Source of the DNA: Fibrobacterota bacterium | Lineage (GTDB): Bacteria > Fibrobacterota > Fibrobacteria > UBA11236 | Length of the DNA: 59,049 nucleotides | Direction of reading: 5' to 3' | Assembly: GCA_028287505.1 (NCBI GenBank) | Contig: JAQBPN010000064.1 | Span: 1 to 59,049 of the forward strand | Shown: positions 11,194 through 18,765 of the stretch, piece by piece | Layout of the letters: each line of letters opens with the position of its first letter | Position numbering within the stretch: the stretch's first letter is position 1 | Translations under genes and position numbers: made by a program | Notes under the pieces: model-generated | What the model was told of the DNA's origin: nothing | Databases searched by the model: none | Seen by the model: the letters and a program-made list of their open reading frames with translations, nothing else

Positions 11194-12108
11194 ATGAAAT
11201 CAGCAATCGCCTCGCCCCTGTTCGCCCTCGCCGCATTATTGACGGGTTGCCTCACCGGAGGCACGGGAGGCACTACGCCGGCTCCTGACGGCACGGAGAA
11301 GATCATCGGCCCGTATACCGTCGTGGACGGGAAGATCATCACGCCGCTCCGGGTCGAGTCCTATTCCTACTGTTCCGGGAATACGCTTGAAACCTTTTTG
11401 GACACCTCGCGGGCCGATACCGTCCCGTTCGAGCTGACAGGGAGCTCCGTTACGTTCCTGGGGGGCCGCAAAGACACGCTTCCCTCAGGCACGATCGTGG
11501 AACAAGTCCTGAACGCAATGCGCGAAGGCTCGGGTTCGGGACTGGAGGGTTCCTGGATTTACCGTTCCTTCCAATCGCGCTTGGTCTCCGGCTCCCCCAC
11601 CGCGGAAGAACTGACCGAAATGCGCGCGAACGACTCCGAAATGACCGCGTTCCTTACCCTTAACATCGTTCGCGTGCGATTCTCCGGCGGCACGCTTTCC
11701 ACCTTCGAGGACATCCAGACCGCCGAGAGATTCCTCGGGGATTGGAACGGCAAGGAGGACTTTTCGGGCGATGAACCGGACAGCGCCAAATATGACGTGG
11801 CGGTAATCGTGTTGGGCAAACACACCGTGGCGCTCAAGGGACGGAAGTCCGGCGAGACCGTGACCCTGACCATCGATTCCGAAGGGAACCGGACTTACAC
11901 AAGCAGCGCGGCGGATCATCCGGAATACCATTACGTCGAGAATCCCAAAACCTGCCCCAATGACCAGCAGCCGGACTGGTACGGCGATTTCCTAGACGCG
12001 AATCTCAAACCCTTCGTGGCCCAGCCAAAAAGAGGTGCGGGCGCCGAAATCCGTTCAAAAAAGGGTATCTTGCGGCATTTTCCGCCCTTCCCTTTAAAAA
12101 CCCCATAA
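11194..12108 (+). CDS. Lipoprotein, second of a tandem paralogous pair
   Basis: 304 residues. The signal peptide (MKSAIASPLFALAALLTGC) carries the lipobox LTGC; this decides the start at 11194 rather than an in-frame ATG at 11161. A Gly/Thr-rich linker follows the lipidated Cys. The body is paralogous to the preceding lipoprotein (ITPLRVESYSYCSG versus ITDRGIDSIGYCNR, and the shared TCPN...DFLDANLKP ending) and then has an extra basic tail of about 25 residues absent from the first copy. Function unknown. The pair probably arose by local duplication and is transcribed together; only 57 bases separate them. Confidence 0.75.
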   Translation: MKSAIASPLFALAALLTGCLTGGTGGTTPAPDGTEKIIGPYTVVDGKIITPLRVESYSYCSGNTLETFLDTSRADTVPFELTGSSVTFLGGRKDTLPSGTIVEQVLNAMREGSGSGLEGSWIYRSFQSRLVSGSPTAEELTEMRANDSEMTAFLTLNIVRVRFSGGTLSTFEDIQTAERFLGDWNGKEDFSGDEPDSAKYDVAVIVLGKHTVALKGRKSGETVTLTIDSEGNRTYTSSAADHPEYHYVENPKTCPNDQQPDWYGDFLDANLKPFVAQPKRGAGAEIRSKKGILRHFPPFPLKTP

Positions 12109-12112
12109 TCCT

Positions 12113-12121
12113 TGCTAAATT
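12113..12121 (+). promoter_or_regulatory. Extended -10 promoter of the rpsP operon
   Basis: TGCTAAATT in the context CCTTGCTAAATTAGC, about 35 bases before the rpsP start. It belongs to the recurrent TGCTAnnnT promoter set. Confidence 0.5.
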
Positions 12122-12155
12122 AGCCCATCTTGAAAATTCCCGTGGAGGAACACTT

Positions 12156-12635
12156 TTGTCCGTTGTAATCAGATTGTCCAGACAGGGTCACCGTCACCTT
12201 CCTTTCTATCGTATCGCGGTGGCGGATCAGCGTAAAGCGGCCACCGGTAAATTTCTCCAGCATATCGGCTATTACGATCCCGCCGAGAATCCCCCGCTCA
12301 TCAAAGTCGATGAAGCCAGCGCCTTGAAGTGGATGCAGGTGGGCGCACAGCCTTCCGACACCGTCCGCTCCTTGTTCCAGCATCAGGGGATCATGGACAA
12401 ATTCGCCAAGACCAGGCAGGGCAAGGCCACCGCCGAGACGGCCGGCAAAGCCGTGACGTGGAAGACCCGCAAGCCGAAAATCCATAAGGTGAAGAAGGAA
12501 GAGCTCGCAAAAGCAGCCGCTGCCGAAACTGCCGCGGCAACTGCCGCGACCGCAGCAAGCGCAGCAGCAGCCAGTGCCGCAGCAGCTGCCGCAGCCGCAG
12601 CAGCTCCCGCCGCCGACGAAGCTCCCGCGGCTTAG
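12156..12635 (+). CDS. rpsP: 30S ribosomal protein S16 with alanine-rich tail
   Basis: 159 residues. The S16 core (about residues 1-85: VIRLSRQGHRHLPFYRIAVAD, FLQHIGYYDP, ALKWMQVGAQPSDTVRSLF) is typical. It is followed by a Lys-rich segment and a low-complexity tail of almost pure alanine (about 40 residues ending APAADEAPAA), so the protein is nearly twice the usual S16 length. The start is TTG at 12156, with GGAGG seven bases upstream. It is the first gene of the conserved rpsP-rimM-trmD-rplS operon. The tail would extend from the ribosome surface; its role is unknown. Confidence 0.95.
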   Translation: MSVVIRLSRQGHRHLPFYRIAVADQRKAATGKFLQHIGYYDPAENPPLIKVDEASALKWMQVGAQPSDTVRSLFQHQGIMDKFAKTRQGKATAETAGKAVTWKTRKPKIHKVKKEELAKAAAAETAAATAATAASAAAASAAAAAAAAAAPAADEAPAA

Positions 12636-12744
12636 TCCATCGTCGGGCGCGCCGCAAAGCGTGCCCCTTCGATTCCGCGGTTCCTCTTTCCCAATATCGC
12701 GCCGCCCTTCCCGCAAGGAGGGGCGGTCGGCAAACCCGCTAACA

Positions 12745-13278
12745 ATGCCTATGAATCCCCCACCCGATAATCTGGTCCTGATCGGATACACGCAAAAGCC
12801 CTACGGTCTGTTGGGCGAGTTGAAAGTGAGTCCCGCCAGTTTCGATTTCGAGCGGCACACCAGCCTCGGCACCGTCTACTTCCGCAAACGGGAAGGCGAA
12901 GCGCCGGAAGCCCTCGAGGTCCGGTCCACCCGCGCCGACGCGGAAAGCTGGTATCTGAAGTTCAAGGATCTCCGGACTCCGGAAGCGGTCGCCCGCCTGA
13001 GCGGCGGCCAGTTGCTCATCCCCGCCGAAGAGCGTTTGGAGCTGCCCGAGGACATGGTCTACGTCTCCGACGTTCCCGGCATGATGGTGATCGACGAAGA
13101 AGGCAAAACCCTCGGCAAGGTGGTCGAGGTCCTGGAGCAGGGCGCCCAGGAACTTCTGGTGGTGGGCACGGGCAAACAGGATTTGCTCATCCCCTGGAAC
13201 GACCATTTCGTGAAACAGATCGATAAAGCCGCGCGTAAGGTCCTGGTCGACATCTCCACCCTGCGGGGAATCCTATGA
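12745..13278 (+). CDS. rimM: 16S rRNA processing/30S maturation factor RimM
   Basis: 177 residues, normal length. RimM binds S19 and helps assemble the 30S head. The N-terminal beta-barrel (LIGYTQKPYGLLGELKVSP) and the C-terminal PRC-barrel (VYVSDVPGMMVIDEEGKTLGK, LLIPWNDHFVKQID) are both present. Two ATG codons, 12745 and 12751, could start it; an AAGGAGGGG stretch lies unusually far upstream (about 25 bases) within a small hairpin. The stop codon overlaps the trmD start (ATGA), so translation of the two is coupled. Confidence 0.94.
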   Translation: MPMNPPPDNLVLIGYTQKPYGLLGELKVSPASFDFERHTSLGTVYFRKREGEAPEALEVRSTRADAESWYLKFKDLRTPEAVARLSGGQLLIPAEERLELPEDMVYVSDVPGMMVIDEEGKTLGKVVEVLEQGAQELLVVGTGKQDLLIPWNDHFVKQIDKAARKVLVDISTLRGIL

Positions 13279-14000
13279 GGATCGACGTGCTCACCCTGTT
13301 CCCGGAAATGTTCGCGGCTCTGGACGCCAGCATTCCCGGACGGGCCCGCAAATCGGATTCCCTGCTCTTGAAATGTCATTATTTACGCGATTTCGCCATC
13401 AACAAATACGGCCAGGTGGACGACGTGCCATTCGGAGGGGAAGCCGGCATGGTACTGCGGCCCGAGCCCCTCAAAAAGGCCTTGGACCATATTTTGGAGG
13501 AATTGGGGCCGGCGAAACCGCATGTGGTGCATATGAGCGCGCAAGGAAGGATTTTCACCCAGGAAAGGGCCAAGGAATTGGCCAAAATGGATAATCTTCT
13601 TATTATTTGCGGGCATTACAAAGGCATCGACCAGCGATTCGCGGATGCCTATGTGGATGAAGAACTCAGCATCGGTGAGTATGTGGTCTCGGGGGGCGAA
13701 CTGCCCGCCATGATAATCATCGATGCGGTAGCCAGGCTTTTGCCAGGCGTTCTTGGTGACATGGCCTCGGCGGAAACCGATTCCTTTTACCTTCCCAATC
13801 GTCTCGGTTGGCCCGTGTATACGAGGCCGCAGGATTTCGAGGGAAGGACGGTTCCGGAAGTGCTGGTATCGGGGCATCACGAGAACATCAGGAAATGGCG
13901 CATCAAGGCCAGCCTGGAATTGACGCGAAAGAATCGCCCGGACCTGTTCCAGACTCTGGAACTGACGGACGAGGAAAAAAAGATTTTGGGGAGCCGTTGA
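13275..14000 (+). CDS. trmD: tRNA (guanine37-N1)-methyltransferase
   Basis: 241 residues. TrmD methylates G37 next to the anticodon using S-adenosylmethionine and prevents frameshifting. Family features are MRIDVLTLFPEMF at the start, the knotted SAM site HYKGIDQRF and SIGEYVVSGGELPAMIIIDAVARLLPGVLG, and the C-terminal tRNA-binding domain with RPQDFEGR and LVSGHHENIRKWR. The ATG overlaps the rimM stop by four bases. Third gene of the ribosomal/tRNA-modification operon. Confidence 0.97.
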   Translation: MRIDVLTLFPEMFAALDASIPGRARKSDSLLLKCHYLRDFAINKYGQVDDVPFGGEAGMVLRPEPLKKALDHILEELGPAKPHVVHMSAQGRIFTQERAKELAKMDNLLIICGHYKGIDQRFADAYVDEELSIGEYVVSGGELPAMIIIDAVARLLPGVLGDMASAETDSFYLPNRLGWPVYTRPQDFEGRTVPEVLVSGHHENIRKWRIKASLELTRKNRPDLFQTLELTDEEKKILGSR

Positions 14001-14033
14001 ACCGGCCCCGAAGAAGGAACGAAAGGTAATACT

Positions 14034-14498
14034 ATGCATCCCACCGTAGCCGCCATCCATCACGGCAATCTCCGCACCGACATCCCCGACTTCCGCGCCG
14101 GCGACACCGTCAGCGTCGACTTCAAGGTTATCGAAGGCGCCAAGGAGCGCATCCAGACCTTCACCGGCGTCGTGATCCAGCGCCGCGGTAACGGAGTCTC
14201 CGAGACCTTCACGGTCCGCAAGATCTCCAACAACATTCCCGTCGAGCGCATCTTCCCCTTGAACTCACCGCGCATCGCCGCCATCAAGGTGAACCGCCTG
14301 GGCAAAGTACGCCGCGCCCGCATTTTCTACATGCGCGACCTGTCGGGCAAAGCCGCCCGCATCAAGGAACGCGGAGTCAACGTCGACGTCGCCCCCCGGG
14401 TCACGACCATCGACGAAGGCACGGCCTCCAGGCCGACGAAGTCTTCCAAGATCAAGTCCGCCAAAGCCGCCAAGGCCAAGGCCGAAGCCGCAGCGTAA
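14034..14498 (+). CDS. rplS: 50S ribosomal protein L19 with basic C-terminal extension
   Basis: 154 residues; the L19 core is about 115. Visible are [54 protein letters not shown] and [26 protein letters not shown]. The last 35-40 residues are a Lys/Ala-rich tail ([16 protein letters not shown]), paralleling the alanine tail of S16 in the same operon. AAAGG precedes the ATG. The gene is last in its operon and is followed by a hairpin array and a strong terminator. Confidence 0.96.
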   Translation: MHPTVAAIHHGNLRTDIPDFRAGDTVSVDFKVIEGAKERIQTFTGVVIQRRGNGVSETFTVRKISNNIPVERIFPLNSPRIAAIKVNRLGKVRRARIFYMRDLSGKAARIKERGVNVDVAPRVTTIDEGTASRPTKSSKIKSAKAAKAKAEAAA

Positions 14499-14510
14499 AA
14501 CCGCCGTACG

Positions 14511-14564
14511 CCGCGTAAGAACGCGGTTCGCGGCGTAAGAACGCCGTCGCCGGCAAAAGCCGGC
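14511..14564 (+). repeat. Array of three short hairpins with A-rich tetraloops
   Basis: Three perfect hairpins follow rplS: CCGCGT-AAGA-ACGCGG (14511-14526), CGGCGT-AAGA-ACGCCG (14531-14546) and GCCGGC-AAAA-GCCGGC (14549-14564). The first two share the loop and differ by a compensating G-C swap in the stem. A fourth hairpin with a GAAA loop forms the terminator downstream. The array would lie in the operon's 3' untranslated RNA. Confidence 0.6.
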
Positions 14565-14590
14565 TATCACACGCTCCGCATTTCCATACG

Positions 14591-14622
14591 GCGGCCACCC
14601 GAAAGGGTCGGCCGCTTTTTTT
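14591..14622 (+). terminator. Rho-independent terminator of the rpsP-rplS operon
   Basis: GCGGCC-ACCC-GAAA-GGGT-C-GGCCGC folds into a ten-pair stem with one bulged C and a GAAA tetraloop, directly followed by seven T. A textbook intrinsic terminator on the plus strand. Confidence 0.9.
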
Positions 14623-14701
14623 GTCACTTTTGTGACGGTAGCCCTCCAATTTCCGGATCCACCGGCGCCCATCCGCGCGGAAGCGTTACATTACACACGA
14701 A

Positions 14702-14730
14702 TTGTTAGGACGATCACGTTTCCATATAAT
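14702..14730 (+). promoter_or_regulatory. Strong sigma-70-type promoter of the hybrid kinase
   Basis: TTGTTA (14702-14707), a 17-base spacer and a consensus TATAAT (14725-14730). The ATG at 14743 begins only 12 bases after the -10, so the expected leader is about five bases. Confidence 0.75.
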
Positions 14731-14742
14731 ACCTTTCCGTGA

Positions 14743-16908
14743 ATGGCCGTCACATTCCTGCCCAAGCCCGTTCGGGCCGCCTACCAGTGGGGGGTTACCC
14801 TTGCGCCGGATCCGCGCCGCGCCAGGCGCATCTACCGATGCAATCGCTTCGCCGTCGAGTCCTGCATCGCTTTCCTGATGTGCGCCGGCTTCCTTCCGCT
14901 TTTGCGCCTGGGCAGGTTCGGCGCCTTTTCCCTGGCCATCGCTTGCGCATTCGCCGCGATACCCTTTTTCAATCGCCTCGGCCATACCCGGATTTCCCGC
15001 CTCCTTTTGCTCTGCCTCGCGAACGCGGGCATCGTGGGCTTCGCCCTGGCATTCGGCAGGGCCTCCGGCTCGCAACTGTTCCTGTTGCCCGTCGCATGGC
15101 TCGTCCTGATCCTGTTCGACTGGGAGGAACCGGGATCCACGGCCTGGGGCGTAGGCCTCAATTCCATCGCCGTGCTGATGCTGGAAGCCTTCGGGCCCGA
15201 GAAGGGACGCTTCCACTCCTTGACCGACGGCAACGCGCGTATCCTGCATTTCGCGTCGGTGGCCATGGCGCAAACCCTGCAGGTCCTGGCAGTCCTCTAT
15301 TTCTTCCTGGCCAACCGCCGCACGGAAACGGCGCTCGCGGAGGCGGGAGACGCCGCCCGGGCCGCGGACAAGGCCAAAAGCCAGTTCCTGGCGAACATGA
15401 GCCATGAGATCCGCACGCCCCTCAACGGCATCCTGGGTATGTCGAGTCTATTGCTGAAATCGGATCTGCAGGAGGCCCAAAAGGATCAGGTCCAGGCCAT
15501 CCAGTCTTCCGGGTTGGACCTGATGGTCATCATCGGCGAAATCCTGGACCTTTCCAAGATAGAAGCCGGGAAGATGAAGCTGGAGAGCGCTCCCTTCGCC
15601 CTGGAGCCCCTCCTCGAATCCATAATCCGCCCCTTTGAACATGAGGCCCGGCGCAAGCGCCTGGATTTGCGGCTGGATCTGGGCGCCGGCATTCCCGGAC
15701 TGCTGCTCGGGGATCCGGTGCGGCTCAAACAGGTTCTCAACAACCTGGTCGGAAACGCGCTGAAGTTCACCCCCAAGGGTGGAGTAACCTTGAGGATACG
15801 TGCGGGCGAAACGCGGCAGGCGGCGGCCGGGCCCGCGGTCATTATCCTGGCTTGCGAGGTGGAGGATACCGGCATCGGCATCCCCGCGGAAGCCCAAGGC
15901 AGGATTTTCGATTCCTTCAGCCAGGCCGACCAGACCTCCGCGCGGCGGTACGGCGGCACCGGCCTGGGACTTTTCATTTCCAGGCAGATCGTCGACATGA
16001 TGGGCGGATGCATAGGATGCCGCAGCCGACCGGGCGCGGGCAGCGTGTTCCATTTCGAAATCCCCTTCTCCGTGGCCACGGGCGAGGACGGGCAGCTCGT
16101 GGAGGCGCTTACCCCCGGCGCGGATTCCCTTGCAGCGGGCCAAGGCCGGGAATCCCGGCTTTTGATCGTGGAAGATCATCCCCTGAACCAGAAGGTGCTC
16201 TCCGGCTTCCTCACCCAGGCGGGATTCAGGGCGGATCTGGCATCGGGAGGCCAGGAAGCGCTGAAGGTTTTTTCCATTGCCCCATACGACCTGGTTTTCA
16301 TGGACTGCCACATGCCCGGGATGGACGGTTTCGAATGCACGCGCACCCTCCGGGGCTTGCGCTTCCCCGGAAAACGCCCCATCATCATCGGAGTCACCGC
16401 CGACGCCATGCGTGGGACCCGCGAGAAATGCATGCAGGCGGGCATGGACGACGTGATCACCAAACCCATCCTCACGGAAGAACTGCACGGAGCCCTTTCC
16501 CGCTGGTTGGGAAAGAGCGGGCCCAGCCGGACCCCCGTAACATCTTTGTTACACCGGTCGGATTGGCTGGACCTCAGCCACCTCCGGGAGATGGACGAGT
16601 GGATCCGGACCTATGATCCCCGTTTCTGGGAACGCGCCCAGGATCAGTTCCGCGGCTCGGCCCACCGGCTCCTCGCGTCCATCCGCGAGTCCTGCGCAAC
16701 GGGCCGATCCTCCGAAGCCGGGGAATCCGTCCACTCCCTAAAAGGCTTGTGCATGATGCTGGGGCTGAGCCGGATGGCGCAATCCTGCAAATCCCTGGAA
16801 AACCTTTGCGCCGGAGGGGATCCCGGCTGGGAGCCGCTGGTCTCCGAACTGGAATCCTCCCTGGAACCCTCGCTGGCGGAAATGCGGAAGCAGGTGGGTC
16901 GGGCCTGA
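14743..16908 (+). CDS. Membrane hybrid histidine kinase with receiver and HPt domains
   Basis: 721 residues. About six membrane segments at 45-190 form an N-terminal sensor of a type I do not recognise. HisKA follows with the phosphoacceptor His221 (FLANMSHEIRTPLNGIL), then the ATPase domain (NLVGNALKF, DTGIGIP, GGTGLGLFIS), a receiver with Asp521 (VFMDCHMPGMDGFECTR), and an HPt domain with His664 (SVHSLKGLCMMLG). All phosphorelay sites His-Asp-His are intact, so phosphate can leave to a separate regulator. No Shine-Dalgarno is evident and the promoter -10 lies 12 bases before the ATG. The next gene is a shorter paralogue with the same membrane domain, probably a partner. Confidence 0.9.
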   Translation: MAVTFLPKPVRAAYQWGVTLAPDPRRARRIYRCNRFAVESCIAFLMCAGFLPLLRLGRFGAFSLAIACAFAAIPFFNRLGHTRISRLLLLCLANAGIVGFALAFGRASGSQLFLLPVAWLVLILFDWEEPGSTAWGVGLNSIAVLMLEAFGPEKGRFHSLTDGNARILHFASVAMAQTLQVLAVLYFFLANRRTETALAEAGDAARAADKAKSQFLANMSHEIRTPLNGILGMSSLLLKSDLQEAQKDQVQAIQSSGLDLMVIIGEILDLSKIEAGKMKLESAPFALEPLLESIIRPFEHEARRKRLDLRLDLGAGIPGLLLGDPVRLKQVLNNLVGNALKFTPKGGVTLRIRAGETRQAAAGPAVIILACEVEDTGIGIPAEAQGRIFDSFSQADQTSARRYGGTGLGLFISRQIVDMMGGCIGCRSRPGAGSVFHFEIPFSVATGEDGQLVEALTPGADSLAAGQGRESRLLIVEDHPLNQKVLSGFLTQAGFRADLASGGQEALKVFSIAPYDLVFMDCHMPGMDGFECTRTLRGLRFPGKRPIIIGVTADAMRGTREKCMQAGMDDVITKPILTEELHGALSRWLGKSGPSRTPVTSLLHRSDWLDLSHLREMDEWIRTYDPRFWERAQDQFRGSAHRLLASIRESCATGRSSEAGESVHSLKGLCMMLGLSRMAQSCKSLENLCAGGDPGWEPLVSELESSLEPSLAEMRKQVGRA

Positions 16909-16910
16909 AT

Positions 16911-16919
16911 TGCTAAAAT
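16911..16919 (+). promoter_or_regulatory. Extended -10 promoter directly before the second kinase
   Basis: TGCTAAAAT (16911-16919) ends six bases before the ATG at 16926. If used, the transcript would start at or next to the start codon (leaderless). It lies in the 17-base gap after the first kinase. Confidence 0.5.
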
Positions 16920-16925
16920 TATCCG

Positions 16926-18755
16926 ATGGGTTTCCTTTCCGGAATTGCGCGGGCATTCGGCCTTTTTTCCCATATGGGGGTGGATGAATCCTTGGACCCG
17001 AGGGTGGCCAAGCGCATCATCCTGAGCAACCGGATCTCCGTTTCGGTGGCCTTGTTGAGCCTGCCCTACGTCCTCATTTACCTGTTCAGCGATGCCGGGA
17101 TGATGGGATGGCTGGAAATCCCCATCTTCCTCGGGTACGCGTCCGTACACCGCTTCAACAAGGCCGGCTTCACCTGGTTTTCCCGCTTCTGGCTGATCTC
17201 CCTCGCCAATGCGGACATCCTCATCTACACCCTGTCGATGGGAAAATCGATAGGACTGCATCTCTTCTATATCCTGGCCGGATGCGCGCCCCTGGTGCTT
17301 TTCAATTGGGAAGAGCGGAAATCCATCGTCTACGGGGTGGCCTTGAGCTCGCTGCTGTTCCTGGGCACGGAGGCGTTCGCTCCCGCGGTAGGACTCCTGG
17401 ATCCGGTGGCGGCCGCGTCCATCTATCCCTTGAAGCTGGTGGAGCTGTTCACCATGGATTTGATCCAGGTGTTGCTGATCGTTTATTTCCTGCGCGGCAA
17501 CCGCGACACGGAAATCGCCCTGGCGCGGGCCGGAGCGGAAGCCCGGGCCGCCGACGAATCCAAGAGCCTGTTCCTGGCCAAGATGAGCGGGGAAATCCGC
17601 GCGCCCTTGAACGAGATCCTGAGCCGCGCGCATGTCCTGTTGAAATCCGGATTGGCGGCGGAAAGGCGCGGGACCCTGGACGACATCCGGATGTCCGCGC
17701 AGGATCTGCTCGCCATCGTGGACGGGATACTCGATCTCTCCCGCATCGAGTCCGGCCTGATGCGGTTGGAGTCGGAGCCCTTCTCCCCCGTCCGGCTGGG
17801 GCATTCCGTCCTGCGCCCCTTCGAGTTCGAAGCCGGAAAGAAGGGTCTGAGCCTTTCCTTTGAAACCGGTCCCGGTCTCCCCGGACACCTGCTCGGAGAC
17901 TCCGCCCGCATCAAGCAGGTGATGAGGAACCTGATCGGGAACGCGTTCAAGTTCACGGAAACGGGCGCGATCGTGCTGCGGATACGCAACGGAACCGCCG
18001 GCGCGGACCCCGCCCTGCATACCCTGGTTTTCGAAATCGAGGACTCCGGCATCGGCATTCCGGAAGAAGCCCGCCAGCGCATTTTCGAACCCTTCTCCCA
18101 GGCGGACGCCACCACCGTCCGCAAGTACGGGGGAACCGGACTGGGACTTTTCATCTGCAAGCAGATCGTGGAATTGATGGGCGGGAGCATCGGCTTGCGA
18201 TCCCGCGAGCAGGGGGGAACCGTTTTCCATTTCAGCCTGCCCCTCCCCCGCGCTTTCGAGGCCGTGGCCAAGACCGAATCCCCCCGGCCACCCAGGCCGT
18301 TCTTACCGGCCGGCCTGTCCGGATACGCTTCCGGCTTCAAGGTATCGGCCGCCCAGGACGGCGTATTGCCGCCGGAGGCGCGGGCATTGCGCATCCTGGT
18401 GGTGGATGATCACCCCCTCAACCTGAAAGTCCTGGAATCCTTCCTGCAAAGCTACGGTCTATCCGCCGATCTGGTCCCGTCCGGGGAGAAGGCGCTGGAA
18501 GCCTGCGGTTCGTCGGATTACCATGTCGTCTTCATGGATTGCCACATGCCGGGCATGGACGGCTACGAATGCACGCGCCGGATGAGGGGCGCGCCCGCGG
18601 GCCTCAGGCCGACCATCATCGGAGTGACCGCGGATGCGATGGACGATACCCTGAGAAAATGCCTGGAGGCGGGGATGGATACGATGCTGATCAAGCCCAT
18701 CATGGAAAACCAATTGCGCGTGCTGCTCGCGGATTGCGCGGCCAGGATTTCCTGA
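16926..18755 (+). CDS. Hybrid kinase paralogue lacking the phosphoacceptor histidine (pseudokinase)
   Basis: 609 residues, paralogous to the preceding kinase throughout the membrane domain (FNWEE versus FDWEE) and signalling core. In the HisKA box the sequence reads FLAKMSGEIRAPLNEIL: the His is replaced by Gly222 (codon GGG at 17589-17591) and the following Thr by Ala. The ATPase motifs NLIGNAFKF, EDSGIGIP and GGTGLGLF and the receiver Asp538 (VFMDCHMPGMDGYECTR) remain intact. No HPt domain is present. It therefore cannot autophosphorylate in the usual way. It could transphosphorylate the neighbour in a heterodimer or act as a receiver-bearing scaffold. Gap to the first kinase is 17 bases. 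Confidence 0.88.
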   Translation: MGFLSGIARAFGLFSHMGVDESLDPRVAKRIILSNRISVSVALLSLPYVLIYLFSDAGMMGWLEIPIFLGYASVHRFNKAGFTWFSRFWLISLANADILIYTLSMGKSIGLHLFYILAGCAPLVLFNWEERKSIVYGVALSSLLFLGTEAFAPAVGLLDPVAAASIYPLKLVELFTMDLIQVLLIVYFLRGNRDTEIALARAGAEARAADESKSLFLAKMSGEIRAPLNEILSRAHVLLKSGLAAERRGTLDDIRMSAQDLLAIVDGILDLSRIESGLMRLESEPFSPVRLGHSVLRPFEFEAGKKGLSLSFETGPGLPGHLLGDSARIKQVMRNLIGNAFKFTETGAIVLRIRNGTAGADPALHTLVFEIEDSGIGIPEEARQRIFEPFSQADATTVRKYGGTGLGLFICKQIVELMGGSIGLRSREQGGTVFHFSLPLPRAFEAVAKTESPRPPRPFLPAGLSGYASGFKVSAAQDGVLPPEARALRILVVDDHPLNLKVLESFLQSYGLSADLVPSGEKALEACGSSDYHVVFMDCHMPGMDGYECTRRMRGAPAGLRPTIIGVTADAMDDTLRKCLEAGMDTMLIKPIMENQLRVLLADCAARIS

Positions 18756-18765
18756 CCCGGATCGC

